Below, piece after piece: positions 1 to 9,071 of a DNA stretch of 50,065 nt. This stretch comes from JACCTI01 sp051005695. GTDB lineage: Bacteria > Verrucomicrobiota > Verrucomicrobiia > Chthoniobacterales > UBA10450. The notes under the pieces are model-generated. The model was not told the origin of the DNA, made no database searches, and saw nothing but the letters and a program-made list of their open reading frames with translations. Each line of letters opens with the position of its first letter. Within the stretch, counting starts at the first letter, position 1. The translations under genes were made by a program, and so were the position numbers. The stretch lies in contig JBPCJC010000060.1 in the NCBI GenBank assembly GCA_051005695.1, positions 1 through 50,065 on the forward strand, given 5' to 3'.

Positions 1-1793
1 TGACCGCGCCCGTTCCCGTAGCCGAGCCGCTTGAGTTATTCGCCAGCAACCGGCCGGCGGAGACAGTCGTGCCGCCGGCGTAAGTGTTGGAATTCGTTAG
101 GCTAAGTGTCCCGGGACCGATGGTGAAGCTGCCGGCTTTATCTAAAGCGCCAGCCCCGGAGATTTGCCCGAAGAAGATGGCATCGAAAAAATTGGTGTAG
201 ATATGGATGCCGCCGGCGCCCAGGCTAAAGGCGTTACCAAAGCTGGTGTTGGCGAGCATCTGCGCGGAACCGCCGAGGAAAGTATTGGTGCTTTCGAGCG
301 CCGGGATCCCCGAAAGCAGGAGCGCGCCGGTGTTATAGATCGTCGTGGTAGTCGCGGTTACCGTGCCACCGTTCTCGATCTGGAGCGTCCCATTGCCGCC
401 GGGTCCGGCCGCGTTGCCGCCGACGTAAAGATTTTGCGCGGTCGTCCAACTCGCGCCGCTGACAATGGCGTAGCCGGTGGTGTTGTTACCAAAGGCGAGG
501 TAGCCGTTGTTATCACTAGTGACATTGGCTCCGTTGCGCACCTCCAGCGTTCCGTTGCCGCCATTGCCGACAAAGATCGAGCCGGTGGCTTGCCAGAAGG
601 TGGCTTGCGTGCCCGAGCCCGTAACCAGGACCGAACCCTCCGCGCCATTGGCGAAACCGATGTAGCCGCGGCTGCTCGAGACTGATCCGCCATTGCGTAA
701 CTCCATTCTTCCAGCGCCCGTACTGCCTACGGTAAGCTCGCCGAAAGTCCCGCCGGCCATGTGCGCCGGAACATCGCCGGAAATGAGCAAGCCCGGCACG
801 GTGGAAGAGCCGTTATTAATCTCGACCGTGGCGGTATCGAAAATCTTCAGCAACGACGCCTTCAAAAGCCCGCCGCTAAGAACGTGCAACGCCCCGGTGC
901 CGCCACTCGCGCTGCTATCGGCGGTGCCGCCAACGTAGATGTCGCCGCCTTGATGATCCCAGAGCGAGCCGGGGCCAGTAACAGTGGCGTTTCCGATCGA
1001 ACCCGGATTGGTCGCGATCGTCGATCGGTGGTCGGCCACGATTCCGCCATTCGAGATCGTGAGCGTACCGTTTCCGAAATAGCCAACATTGAAAGCCGTC
1101 GCCGAGTCGATCGCCCAAAGTGAATTGGCGCCCGTCACGGTCGCTGAACCGACGGTCGAACTTCCTCCGGCGAAGAAGGGCGATCCTGCGATCGATGCGT
1201 CCCCGCACAAAAGCTGAGCTGCGTTCTGGATCGTTAGTGTTGCGTGTCCCGTAATGGCCCCCAAGGTGAAACGCGCGGTGCTAATATAGGATCCGGAATC
1301 GGTCACGCTCACATTGCCAAACGGACCGTCCGCGAACACCGCGACCTGCACTCCGTCTGCACCCATCGTCGTCATCGAAGCCCCGCCGGCGATGTTCAAG
1401 TTCCCGGTTCCGGCATTCCCGGCGACGGCTCTCCCGATCGTGATGGTATTGCCGACGGTCAGACTCCCGGGCGTGCCCGAACCAGGCTTCGAAACCGTGA
1501 GCGTGCCGAGGCTGCCGTTCAACGTCGGCGGGCCAAGGAAAATATTCTGCGCCTGCGCCCCCCGGCGCGATGATTATCGACGTGCCCCCATTCCCGACGA
1601 TCGCATCCGTGCTCGCATCGGGCAGGACGGCGTTCCAGTTGCCGGCGACAAACCAGTCGCCTAACGAGGCGTTTTTCCAGACAGTTTGGCCAAAGGCGTG
1701 GGTGGTCCGCACCGGGAAGAAGAGAAGAATGGCCAGAGCCACGCCAAGCTTGATCAACGAATACGATCTCGACGGTGATATTCTCCGCGGCAT
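1..1793 (-). CDS. T5SS/PEP-CTERM-type beta-strand-repeat surface protein, partial and frameshifted
   Basis: Minus-strand gene running off the window start, so the C-terminus is missing. The ATG at 1793 follows a purine-rich GGAG and gives an arginine-rich N-terminus, a hydrophobic segment and a likely cleavage site near AFGQ, so the product is probably secreted. After a frameshift the reading frame continues to base 1 with repeats of the type GSATVTGANSLW / VGNGGNGTLEVRNGA, as in T5SS/PEP-CTERM-associated repeats. It ends with GGTTVSAGRLLANNSSG, which matches the autotransporter-associated beta-strand repeat. The frame break lies in a run of six C (six G on the coding strand) at about 1558-1563; five would restore one frame. 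Family knowledge predicts a beta-helix surface or outer-membrane passenger. Whether the break is decay, phase variation or sequencing error is not decidable here. Confidence 0.8.
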
Positions 1794-1905
1794 TAGTTTA
1801 CGCTCCGCGAGCGATCCTGCCGGAAAGTCTCTGACGTGTAAAGCAGCGAAAAGCGGATGCGCAGTTTCCAACTGCGCCACGCGCGTCTAGGTTGCGATCT
1901 CGCGC

Positions 1906-4155
1906 ATGAGTAATTTTGAAGTTCTTGGCCTAACGACAGATGAGTTAGGCGCTTTCATTCAGGGAACGCATCCGGATCCGTTTCGTATTCTCGGTCCGCA
2001 TCGCGTAGGCGAAAATCTGGTCATCCGCATCTTTCGACCGGACGCCAAGGCGGTGCGGATCATGCCTGCCGGCGGACAAACGGTGGAAGCGAATCAACTG
2101 CATGACGGGTTTTTTCAGGCGGTGCTTCCCGGGAAAGCGCGCGATCTGGATTACACCGTGACCTTCACCGGCGCGGACGGTGCCGAGTGGACGGCGCGAG
2201 ATGTTTATTCCTACGGGACGATCATGGGCGCGGTCGACCTCCACCTTTTCGCCGAAGGAAATCATCACCAGATTTACGAAAAGTTCGGCGCGCAGTTGCG
2301 CAACATCGGCGGGGTCGATGGCGTTTACTTCGCGGTCTGGGCGCCGAACGCTCAACGCGTCAGTGTAGTCGGCGATTTCAATTTGTGGGATGGGCGGGTG
2401 AACCCGATGCGGCGTTTGTTAGGCAGCGGCGTTTGGGAATTATTTCTTCCCGGCGTCGGCGAAGGGGCGCACTACAAGTTCGAGATTCGCACCCACTCCG
2501 GAACGCTTTTGTTGAAGAGCGATCCGTTCGCGTTTTTCAATCAGTGGGGCAAGGAAACTTCATCGCTGGTTTACAATCTCGAGCGCTATCAGTGGGCCGA
2601 TCGCGACTGGATGGAAAACCGGCGCGCGAAGGATTTGAACAAGAGCCCGGTGAGCATTTACGAAGTGCATCTCGGCTCGTGGCGAAGGAAGGCTGAGGAA
2701 GCCGGTCGCTCTTTTAGCTATCTCGAGCTTTCCGAGTCACTCATCCCATACCTACTCGAAATGGGTTACACCCACCTCGAGTTGATGCCGGTGGCGGAGC
2801 ATCCGTTCGAAGGCTCCTGGGGTTATCAGGTGACTAACTACTACGCGCCGACTTCCCGCTTCGGCACGCCGGATGAGTTCCGGCATTTCGTCGATAAGTG
2901 TCATCAGGTCGGGATCGGTGTGATCATGGATTGGGTGCCGGCGCATTTTCCGAAAGACATCCACGGTCTTGCGGAATTCGATGGCACCGATCTCTACGAA
3001 CACGCGGACCCGCGGCAGGGCGAGCATCAGGATTGGGGCACGCTCATTTTTAATTTCGGGCGCAACGAGGTCCGCAATTTTCTTACCGGCAACGCGCTCT
3101 TCTGGCTCGACAAATATCACATCGACGGACTGCGGGTGGATGCGGTGGCGTCGATGCTTTATCTCGATTACTCGCGCCAGCCGGGGCAGTGGATCCCGAA
3201 CGCTTTCGGTGGCCGCGAAAATCTCGAGGCGGTCTTTTTCCTGAAGCAGACTAACGAGCTCTGCTACGAGCGTTTCCCCGGCATCGTCACGATCGCGGAG
3301 GAATCAACCGCCTGGCCCGGAGTAACCCGCCCAAGCTATCTCGGCGGCCTCGGGTTTGGGATGAAATGGAACATGGGTTGGATGCACGATTTCCTGCACT
3401 ACATGGCGCTCGATCCGATCTTCCGCCGCTATCATCACAACAGCATCACCTTCTCGATCATGTATGCGTTCAGCGAGCATTTCGTGCTCGTGCTCAGTCA
3501 TGATGAAGTGGTCCACGGCAAAGGTTCGCTCATCGGCAAAATGCCGGGCGACGAATGGCAGAAGTTCGCCAACCTGCGGATGTTCTTCGCCTGGATGTAC
3601 GGCCATCCGGGCAAAAAACTCCACTTCATGGGCCAGGAATTCGGACAGGTCCGCGAGTGGAATCACGATCACGAACTCGATTGGGATCTCCTTCAACTCC
3701 CGAAGCACGACGGCCTGCGTCGGCTGGTGCAGCATCTGAATTACACCTACAAAAGCGAACCCGCGCTCTGGGATCTCGACGACACTTACGAGGGCTTCGA
3801 GTGGATCGATTTCCACGACGCCGACAACAGCGTGGTCGCCTTCATGCGCCGCTCGAAGACTGGCGACGTCGTCGTCTTTGTCGTTAACGCCACGCCGCAA
3901 GTCCTGCACGGTTATCGCCTCGGCGTCCCTGCCGCCGGATTTTATCGCGAGATCATCAACACCGATGCCGAGACTTACGGCGGGAGTAACGTCGGCAACA
4001 TGGGCGGGCTCGCGGCCGCGGATTTCCCGTGGCAGGCGCGGACGCATTCCCTCATGATCGAGTTGCCGCCGCTCTCGACGGTCGCGTTTAAATGGGAAGC
4101 GCCGGTTGCCGAGGCGGCGGAGATTTCTGCAAGCGCCGACGGCCTTGTTGCTTGA
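1906..4155 (+). CDS. glgB: 1,4-alpha-glucan branching enzyme GlgB
   Basis: GH13 enzyme that cuts alpha-1,4 glucan and rejoins it through alpha-1,6 bonds in cytoplasmic glycogen synthesis. The 749-residue length fits the long GlgB form: N-terminal N1 module (GTHPDPFRILGPH near residue 20), CBM48, then the GH13 barrel and an all-beta C-terminal domain. The catalytic set is visible: Asp412 in GLRVDAV, Glu465 in TIAEES and Asp533 in SHDEVVHGKGSL, each offset by seven from the E. coli enzyme. No other glycogen gene is nearby. It is divergent from the surface-protein gene, leaving 112 bp for promoters. The start ATG at 1906 lacks a strong Shine-Dalgarno sequence. The motif octamer overlaps codons 8-11. 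Confidence 0.98.
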   Translation: MSNFEVLGLTTDELGAFIQGTHPDPFRILGPHRVGENLVIRIFRPDAKAVRIMPAGGQTVEANQLHDGFFQAVLPGKARDLDYTVTFTGADGAEWTARDVYSYGTIMGAVDLHLFAEGNHHQIYEKFGAQLRNIGGVDGVYFAVWAPNAQRVSVVGDFNLWDGRVNPMRRLLGSGVWELFLPGVGEGAHYKFEIRTHSGTLLLKSDPFAFFNQWGKETSSLVYNLERYQWADRDWMENRRAKDLNKSPVSIYEVHLGSWRRKAEEAGRSFSYLELSESLIPYLLEMGYTHLELMPVAEHPFEGSWGYQVTNYYAPTSRFGTPDEFRHFVDKCHQVGIGVIMDWVPAHFPKDIHGLAEFDGTDLYEHADPRQGEHQDWGTLIFNFGRNEVRNFLTGNALFWLDKYHIDGLRVDAVASMLYLDYSRQPGQWIPNAFGGRENLEAVFFLKQTNELCYERFPGIVTIAEESTAWPGVTRPSYLGGLGFGMKWNMGWMHDFLHYMALDPIFRRYHHNSITFSIMYAFSEHFVLVLSHDEVVHGKGSLIGKMPGDEWQKFANLRMFFAWMYGHPGKKLHFMGQEFGQVREWNHDHELDWDLLQLPKHDGLRRLVQHLNYTYKSEPALWDLDDTYEGFEWIDFHDADNSVVAFMRRSKTGDVVVFVVNATPQVLHGYRLGVPAAGFYREIINTDAETYGGSNVGNMGGLAAADFPWQARTHSLMIELPPLSTVAFKWEAPVAEAAEISASADGLVA

Positions 4156-4192
4156 CCACGTTCCGGCTGATCAGCAACCTATCCGCGCTCTC

Positions 4193-4873
4193 ATGACGAA
4201 AAAGAATTCTGCCTTCACCCTGATCGAATTGCTGGTGGTCATCTCGATCATCGCCATCCTCGCCGCCCTCGCGGTCCCTGCCCTAACGAATGCTTTGACC
4301 AAGGGCCAGATGACCGGGACGATGAACAACGTGCGCCAGCTTTATCTGGCCAGTTTCCAGATGGCGACCGACGGCGCGGCCAATTCGGATCCGAATTATT
4401 CCTGGCCGGGCGACAACGTGACCACGCTCACGACCCTCGCCGATTTCTGCACCAAGCTGGTGCAGAATGATTATCTCAAGGGCGGCGATCTTCAGAAAAT
4501 CCTGAACGCGCCCGGAGCCAACTGCATTGTCAATACGACGACGGCCGATCCGCCAACCGTCACCCTTACCGGCAAGAGCGCGGTCAAAGTCTACAAGGTT
4601 AAAGACACCGATGCCTCAAACACGATCTTCGCGGTCAGCGCGAATTACCGCTACAACACCGCGCTTAACCCGACCGATGTGCCGTATGGCGACAAGGGAT
4701 TTGTGGTCGTGCGCAAAGGCGGCGACGCGGCCATTTTCCGGAAGAATCAAGCCACCGTCACTGGCTGGTCTGCCGATCCGAAACGTTTCCAAGCCGGCGT
4801 CGGCCGCGCGCCCGGCGACGCCGAAGGCAGCCCGCCGTCGGGCGATTCGACCTTCGCCCTAACGAATCCTTAG
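4193..4873 (+). CDS. Type IV pilin-like / type II secretion pseudopilin-like protein
   Basis: 226-residue protein. The ATG at 4193 gives a short basic leader (MTKKNSA) followed directly by the class III prepilin signature FTLIELLVVISIIAIL. Cleavage before Phe by a prepilin peptidase would leave the usual hydrophobic N-terminal helix. The rest is a soluble domain without recognisable motifs. Verrucomicrobia carry many such stand-alone pseudopilins, often used in secretion or surface display; no pilus machinery genes are in the window. It lies 37 bp after glgB on the same strand and converges on xseA, only 10 bp away. The last codons contain a CCTAACGA octamer. Confidence 0.85.
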   Translation: MTKKNSAFTLIELLVVISIIAILAALAVPALTNALTKGQMTGTMNNVRQLYLASFQMATDGAANSDPNYSWPGDNVTTLTTLADFCTKLVQNDYLKGGDLQKILNAPGANCIVNTTTADPPTVTLTGKSAVKVYKVKDTDASNTIFAVSANYRYNTALNPTDVPYGDKGFVVVRKGGDAAIFRKNQATVTGWSADPKRFQAGVGRAPGDAEGSPPSGDSTFALTNP

Positions 4874-4883
4874 CGCGCGCGGG

Positions 4884-6236
4884 TTACTTCACCCGCGACG
4901 CGAAAGTTCCGTCGGCCACGCGGGTGTTGATTTGCGCGCCGGTTTTAATTTGGACGACGGATTTGATCACTGCGCCGTCGTTGCTGGTGGTGATGCTGTA
5001 ACCGCGCTGTAGAGTCGCCTCCGGCCCGAGCACGCGCAAAATTCCTTCGACGCGGCGAAAACTTTCGCGGGCCTTTTCGATTTGGCGCGTCGGTAAAAGC
5101 GCACAACGCCGCTGCAAAGCCCCGAGGCGACCGCGCCGCGCGGCCAGTTCACGCGCCGGGCTGTGCGACTGCAGTTTTTGGCTCGTGGCCGTGAGCTTCC
5201 CGCGCCCGTCTTCCAGCGACCGCCGCACCTGACGGGATAAAAAATCGGTCGCGAAATCGAGTGTCTGTTGCGCACTCCGCAACCTTTGCACCAGCTCCCG
5301 TCCGAGCGTTTTTTCGGAGAGAAAACGCAAACGCGTTTGATTCTGCTCGAGAAAATTTCGGAGATGGCGGTCGATGGCTGACGACTGAACTCCGAGGCGC
5401 CGCAGAAGATCCAGCGCTTCCGGAACGATCAGTTCCGCGGCTGCGCTCGGAGTCGGCGCGCGCAGATCGGCCACGAAATCGGCGATCGTAAAATCGACTT
5501 CGTGTCCGACCGCGCTGACCACCGGAATCGGCGAATCGAAAATCGCGCGGGCCACGATTTCTTCGTTAAACTCCCAGAGATCTTCGATGCTCCCACCGCC
5601 GCGAGTGAGGACGACGAGATCGAGCGATTGCCAGTTCTCGTTAGGCTGCGTCAGCTCGCGTAAGGCCACCGCGATTTCCGCGGCTGCACCAGTGCCCTGG
5701 ACGCGCACCGGGTTGATTAAAATTTGCAAGCCGGGCGCGCGGCGTTGCAGCACATTAAGCATGTCGCGGATGGCCGCGCCACTCGCCGAGGTCACGATCC
5801 CGATGCGTTTGGGAAATTTCGGCAACGGACGTTTGCGCGCAGAATCGAAGAGGCCTTCCGCTTCCAGTTTGCGCTTGAGCGCTTCGAATTTTGCCTGGAG
5901 CAAACCAAGCCCGCGCGCCTGCAAAATTTGCACGCTCAGCTGATATTGCCCGCGCACCTCGAAGACGCTGACGCTGCCGTAAACCTGCACCTGCGCGCCA
6001 TCGGCTAATGTCCTAACGAATGGTGGCAGGGTGTTCCGGAAAATCACGCAGGCGATCGCAGCGCGTTGGTCTTTAAGCGTGAAATACTGATGACCCGACG
6101 GGTGCAGTTTGTAGTTCGAAATTTCCCCCTGCACCCAGACGGCGCCGAACTTCGTCTCCAGCGCGCCGCGGATGGCGCGAGTCAATTCCGCGACGGTCAG
6201 GACTTTTGCGGTCTGCTGGAAGAACTCGCTTTGCAT
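4884..6236 (-). CDS. xseA: Exodeoxyribonuclease VII large subunit XseA
   Basis: Catalytic subunit of exonuclease VII, which degrades single-stranded DNA from both ends. 450 residues, as usual. An N-terminal OB-fold (about residues 8-105, with WVQGEISN and GHQYFTLKD) precedes the nuclease domain holding the family signature GGGSIEDLWEFNEE at 213-226 and GHEVDFT at 244-250, followed by a long charged coiled-coil region. The small subunit gene xseB is not adjacent. It follows ruvB on the minus strand after a 96-bp gap filled by an inverted repeat, so it may or may not be cotranscribed with ruvB. Confidence 0.97.
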   Translation of the reverse strand: MQSEFFQQTAKVLTVAELTRAIRGALETKFGAVWVQGEISNYKLHPSGHQYFTLKDQRAAIACVIFRNTLPPFVRTLADGAQVQVYGSVSVFEVRGQYQLSVQILQARGLGLLQAKFEALKRKLEAEGLFDSARKRPLPKFPKRIGIVTSASGAAIRDMLNVLQRRAPGLQILINPVRVQGTGAAAEIAVALRELTQPNENWQSLDLVVLTRGGGSIEDLWEFNEEIVARAIFDSPIPVVSAVGHEVDFTIADFVADLRAPTPSAAAELIVPEALDLLRRLGVQSSAIDRHLRNFLEQNQTRLRFLSEKTLGRELVQRLRSAQQTLDFATDFLSRQVRRSLEDGRGKLTATSQKLQSHSPARELAARRGRLGALQRRCALLPTRQIEKARESFRRVEGILRVLGPEATLQRGYSITTSNDGAVIKSVVQIKTGAQINTRVADGTFASRVK

Positions 6237-6246
6237 CTGATTGGAT

Positions 6247-6328
6247 AAACCACGGAGGACACAGAGAACACAGAGAACACAGAGAGGAAGAAATTTAAGT
6301 CAGGGCTTTCTCTGTGCGCTCCGTGGTT
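6247..6328. repeat. Imperfect inverted repeat with CACAGAGAA tandem units
   Basis: Left arm 6248-6268 (aaccacggaggacacagag plus aa) pairs with right arm 6308-6328; 19 of 21 positions are complementary. Inside the left half the 9-mer cacagagaa is repeated in tandem about three times. It fills the space between ruvB and xseA. The words CCACGGAG and CACAGAG recur as dispersed intergenic repeats in unrelated environmental bacteria (from memory, not searched), so this is probably a mobile REP/MITE-like element. It could also act as an RNA hairpin that limits readthrough from ruvB into xseA. Confidence 0.75.
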
Positions 6329-6332
6329 AAAT

Positions 6333-7355
6333 TCAATTTCCAAAAAGCTCGCTCTGCGCGCCGGCCGGCGGTTTGAGCCCGAGCTTTTTGTAAGCGTTCG
6401 GCAGCGCGACGCGGCCTTGCGGCGTGCGCTTAATGAACCCTTCCATGATCAGGTAGGGCTCGTTCACTTCTTCGAGCGTGCCGGCTTCTTCGCCGATGGC
6501 CACGGCTAACGAGTTCAAGCCGACCGGGCCGCCGTTAAATTTGTGAATCAGCGCTTCGATGATGCGCTTGTCCCATTGATCGAAGCCGTCACGATCAATC
6601 TCCAACATCGCCAATGCCTGATCGGCCAGGTCCGCGGTAATCTTTCCGTCCGCTTTCACCTGCACGTAATCGCGCACCCAGCGCAGAAGATTGTTCGCCG
6701 TTCGCGGAGTGCCGCGAGTGCGCGTCGCAATCTCAGCCGCACCGGCGCTGTCGATCTCCACGCCTAATAAACCCGCACTGCGGGTGATGATCTTATGCAT
6801 CTCGTCGGCGGCGTAATAATCGAGCCGCGCGGTCATGCCGAAGCGCGAGCGTAGCGGCGCGCTCACCATGCCCGCGCGCGTAGTCGCGCCGATGAGGGTG
6901 AACTTCGGCAATTGCAGCCGCAGACTCCGCGCCTGCGGCCCCTGGTCGATGATGATGTCGAGCCGGTAATCCTCCATCGCCGGATAAAGATATTCTTCGA
7001 TCGTCGGCTGCAGCCGATGGATTTCGTCGATGAAAAGGACATCGCCTTTCTCCAGACTCGTTAGGAGACCAGCGAGTTCACCGGCCTTTTCGATCACCGG
7101 CCCGCTGGTGTTTTTCACACTCACGCCCATCGCATTGGCGATGATGTGCGCGAGCGTGGTTTTCCCAAGGCCCGGCGGTCCACTCAATAAAATATGTTCG
7201 AGGACATCGCCGCGTTTTTTCGCCGCTTCCACCAGGACGGCGAGACGTTCGCAGACTTTCACCTGACCGGTGAACTCGCTGAACATCGGCGGCCGCAGCG
7301 AAACCTCGAACGCCGGATCCGGTTCCAGCGGCTTGATCGCAGCGACTGGATTCAT
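6333..7355 (-). CDS. ruvB: Holliday junction branch migration DNA helicase RuvB
   Basis: Hexameric AAA+ motor that drives Holliday-junction branch migration with RuvA. 340 residues, normal length. Walker A GPPGLGKT at 59-66, Walker B DEIH at 110-113, sensor 1 GATTRAG at 156-162, a conserved PLRSRFG segment at 167-173, and the C-terminal winged helix ending near PQGRVALPNAY. The start ATG overlaps the stop of the upstream RsbW-like gene (ATGA at 7352-7355), so translation is probably coupled. ruvA and ruvC are not in the window. Confidence 0.98.
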   Translation of the reverse strand: MNPVAAIKPLEPDPAFEVSLRPPMFSEFTGQVKVCERLAVLVEAAKKRGDVLEHILLSGPPGLGKTTLAHIIANAMGVSVKNTSGPVIEKAGELAGLLTSLEKGDVLFIDEIHRLQPTIEEYLYPAMEDYRLDIIIDQGPQARSLRLQLPKFTLIGATTRAGMVSAPLRSRFGMTARLDYYAADEMHKIITRSAGLLGVEIDSAGAAEIATRTRGTPRTANNLLRWVRDYVQVKADGKITADLADQALAMLEIDRDGFDQWDKRIIEALIHKFNGGPVGLNSLAVAIGEEAGTLEEVNEPYLIMEGFIKRTPQGRVALPNAYKKLGLKPPAGAQSELFGN

Positions 7356-7750
7356 CCGAGCTTTTTCGTCAGCACCAACTCGGTGCCGCGGCTCTTCATC
7401 ACATAATCGACTTTGTCGAAGGCGTTGCGGATCAGATGCAAACCGAGGCCGCCCGGCTTGATCAAATCCTGCGCGCGCCCCTGCATTTTTTCCGGCGGAC
7501 TTTGCTGGCCGTAATCACGCAATCGCAGGCAGACGCAATCGGACTTGGCCTCGAGGGAGAGCGCAATCGGTTGATCATCCTGCAAATGATAAGCGTGCCG
7601 GATGATGTTGGTGCAGGCTTCATCAACCCCAAGCACCATGAGGGTGCGTTCTCTTTCGGAAAACGGAAAGGCATCGAGAAAGCCGCGCACGAAATTGCGC
7701 ATCGACGCCAGATTTCCAGTGTGACTGGAGAATTCCACTTTCTTCTTCAT
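7352..7750 (-). CDS. RsbW-like ATP-binding protein (anti-sigma factor / serine kinase family)
   Basis: 132-residue GHKL-fold protein of the RsbW/SpoIIAB type (HATPase_c_2). The N-box DEACTNIIRHAY lies at 43-54, the D-box LRDYG at 77-81 and the G-box PGGLGLHLI at 99-107. Known members bind ATP and hold an anti-anti-sigma factor or sigma factor, or act as simple serine kinases in partner switching. No sigma factor or STAS protein is adjacent, so the partner is unknown. An upstream open frame exists, but the ATG at 7750 (MKKKVEF) fits the family N-terminus. It is coupled to ruvB and divergent from a secreted-protein gene 93 bp away. Confidence 0.88.
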   Translation of the reverse strand: MKKKVEFSSHTGNLASMRNFVRGFLDAFPFSERERTLMVLGVDEACTNIIRHAYHLQDDQPIALSLEAKSDCVCLRLRDYGQQSPPEKMQGRAQDLIKPGGLGLHLIRNAFDKVDYVMKSRGTELVLTKKLG

Positions 7751-7843
7751 CGGTCGCACTGCGCAGAACATAGACGCTGGCGCGCCCGGTTGTGCAACCG
7801 AAAACGGGTGGACAGCCGACCGCATGCGCAGTTTTGTCTTCGC

Positions 7844-8590
7844 ATGTGGAGATCGTTTTTCATCCTCGCGTTGCTCACTTCGTCCGCGTTCGCACAAGAA
7901 GAACTGACCGCTTACGAAGCATTGCGAGTAGTCGGCACACAGTTCAACCGCGCGGCCATGCAGCGAATTGTGTCGGTCACCGGAAGCGACGGCGCTTCGC
8001 AACCGGCGCGCTGGCGGATCCTGATCTCGGATCGCCGCGCGCCCGGTGGCGTGCGCGAATTTGAAGTCGCGCACGGCCGGATTGTTTCGCAAACCACTCC
8101 TGCGCGCGAAGGCAAAGGCGCAGCTGGCGCGACGATCAACACCGCAAAGTTGAACCTCGACTCGAGCGGCGCCTTCAACGTCGCCAGCCACGCCGCGGAC
8201 CAATCGCATTTAAATTTTTCCTATGCGAGCTATGTCCTCCGGACTAACGAACGCGGGATTCCGGTCTGGATCGTGACCTTGCAGGACGAAAACCACAACT
8301 CGTTAGGCACGATCTACATCGGCGCAAACAAGGGCACGGTCACGCGGGTAGAAGGGATGTATCGCGGGGCAAACATGGCCCAGGTGGAAGAAGCCCGAGG
8401 GAATCGTCACGTCCGCGCGTCGGACGAAGAACCGACCTACGACTCGAGCGATTCGGAGAATTCGGACGATGGCGATGAGAACGTGGTCAAGGCCGAAATC
8501 AAACGCAGGTTCCGCCAAACCAGGCGCGACGCCGAACGCATCTTCGAGCGAGTCGGAGAATCTTTCGATAGCTTCTTTAATCGAGGCTGA
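7844..8590 (+). CDS. Secreted hypothetical protein with acidic C-terminal segment
   Basis: 248 residues from the ATG at 7844. The N-terminus MWRSFFILALLTSSAFAQ is a clear Sec signal peptide with an AFAQ cleavage site. The mature part has a beta-rich region (about 20-165) with a PepSY-like look (GIPVWIVTLQDE, then LGTIYIGANKGTVTRVEG). An Asp/Glu/Ser-rich stretch follows at about 190-215, then a basic helical tail (KRRFRQTRRDAERIFERVG). I do not recognise a named family; PepSY-like is an inference from the pattern. It stands alone and is followed by a terminator-like hairpin. Confidence 0.75.
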   Translation: MWRSFFILALLTSSAFAQEELTAYEALRVVGTQFNRAAMQRIVSVTGSDGASQPARWRILISDRRAPGGVREFEVAHGRIVSQTTPAREGKGAAGATINTAKLNLDSSGAFNVASHAADQSHLNFSYASYVLRTNERGIPVWIVTLQDENHNSLGTIYIGANKGTVTRVEGMYRGANMAQVEEARGNRHVRASDEEPTYDSSDSENSDDGDENVVKAEIKRRFRQTRRDAERIFERVGESFDSFFNRG

Positions 8591-9071
8591 TTCCGCGCGC
8601 GCGATGCGTTTACGATTTGCCTAACAAAGGAAACGGACCGCCGAAGCGGTCCGCCGTTGAGATACTCGATCTTCCTGAAATGCCGCTGAGGGGAACAGCC
8701 GCCGAGATTCGCAGTATCGTCTACGCTTGTTGAGCAACCCGCCGATCAAACCAGCGGCGCGCTATGCCATTCGTTGGGATTTTCATAAAGTCGGGTTTTC
8801 GCAAAAAGAAGATAGCAATTCGGAAGCCACATCGTCAGGGAGATTGAAAGTATTTCCTAAATCATTACCAACGAACATCTTTCGCAGATCTCAAATTCAT
8901 TGGGATCTTGATGCTCTTGCGAAAAATGTAAGAAATCCCGGCGTTTCGTATTTCTACTCTCTCTCCGATCCCGCGTTACGAGAAGAAGACCTAACGAGTG
9001 GGTTGGTTGTCAGGGTCGGGTCCGTTGCCGGTTTCGGCAGCGGATGCTCGTCGACGGCTCAACGAATGCTA
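8591..9071. other. 481-bp stretch without a convincing gene
   Basis: Between the secreted protein and the PHP gene. A hairpin lies at 8634-8653. The frame of the PHP gene stays open back to 8727, but its translation is unlike any known domain and the DNA is richer in A/T (about 8760-8960) than its surroundings, so I read it as leader DNA. One CCTAACGA octamer is at 8990. No RNA structure was recognised. Confidence 0.5.
8634..8653 (+). terminator. Terminator-like hairpin
   Basis: cggaccg / cggtccg, a 7-bp stem with a 6-nt loop, 44 bp after the stop at 8590. No T tract follows, so intrinsic termination is uncertain. Confidence 0.45.

Noticed and set aside
164..1573. Long plus-strand open frames across the window start
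   Set aside because: They are the complement of the repeat-rich surface protein; the repeats only make sense on the minus strand.
3304..4047. 247-codon minus-strand open frame inside glgB
   Set aside because: Shadow of glgB caused by GC-rich third positions; no domain or start signal.
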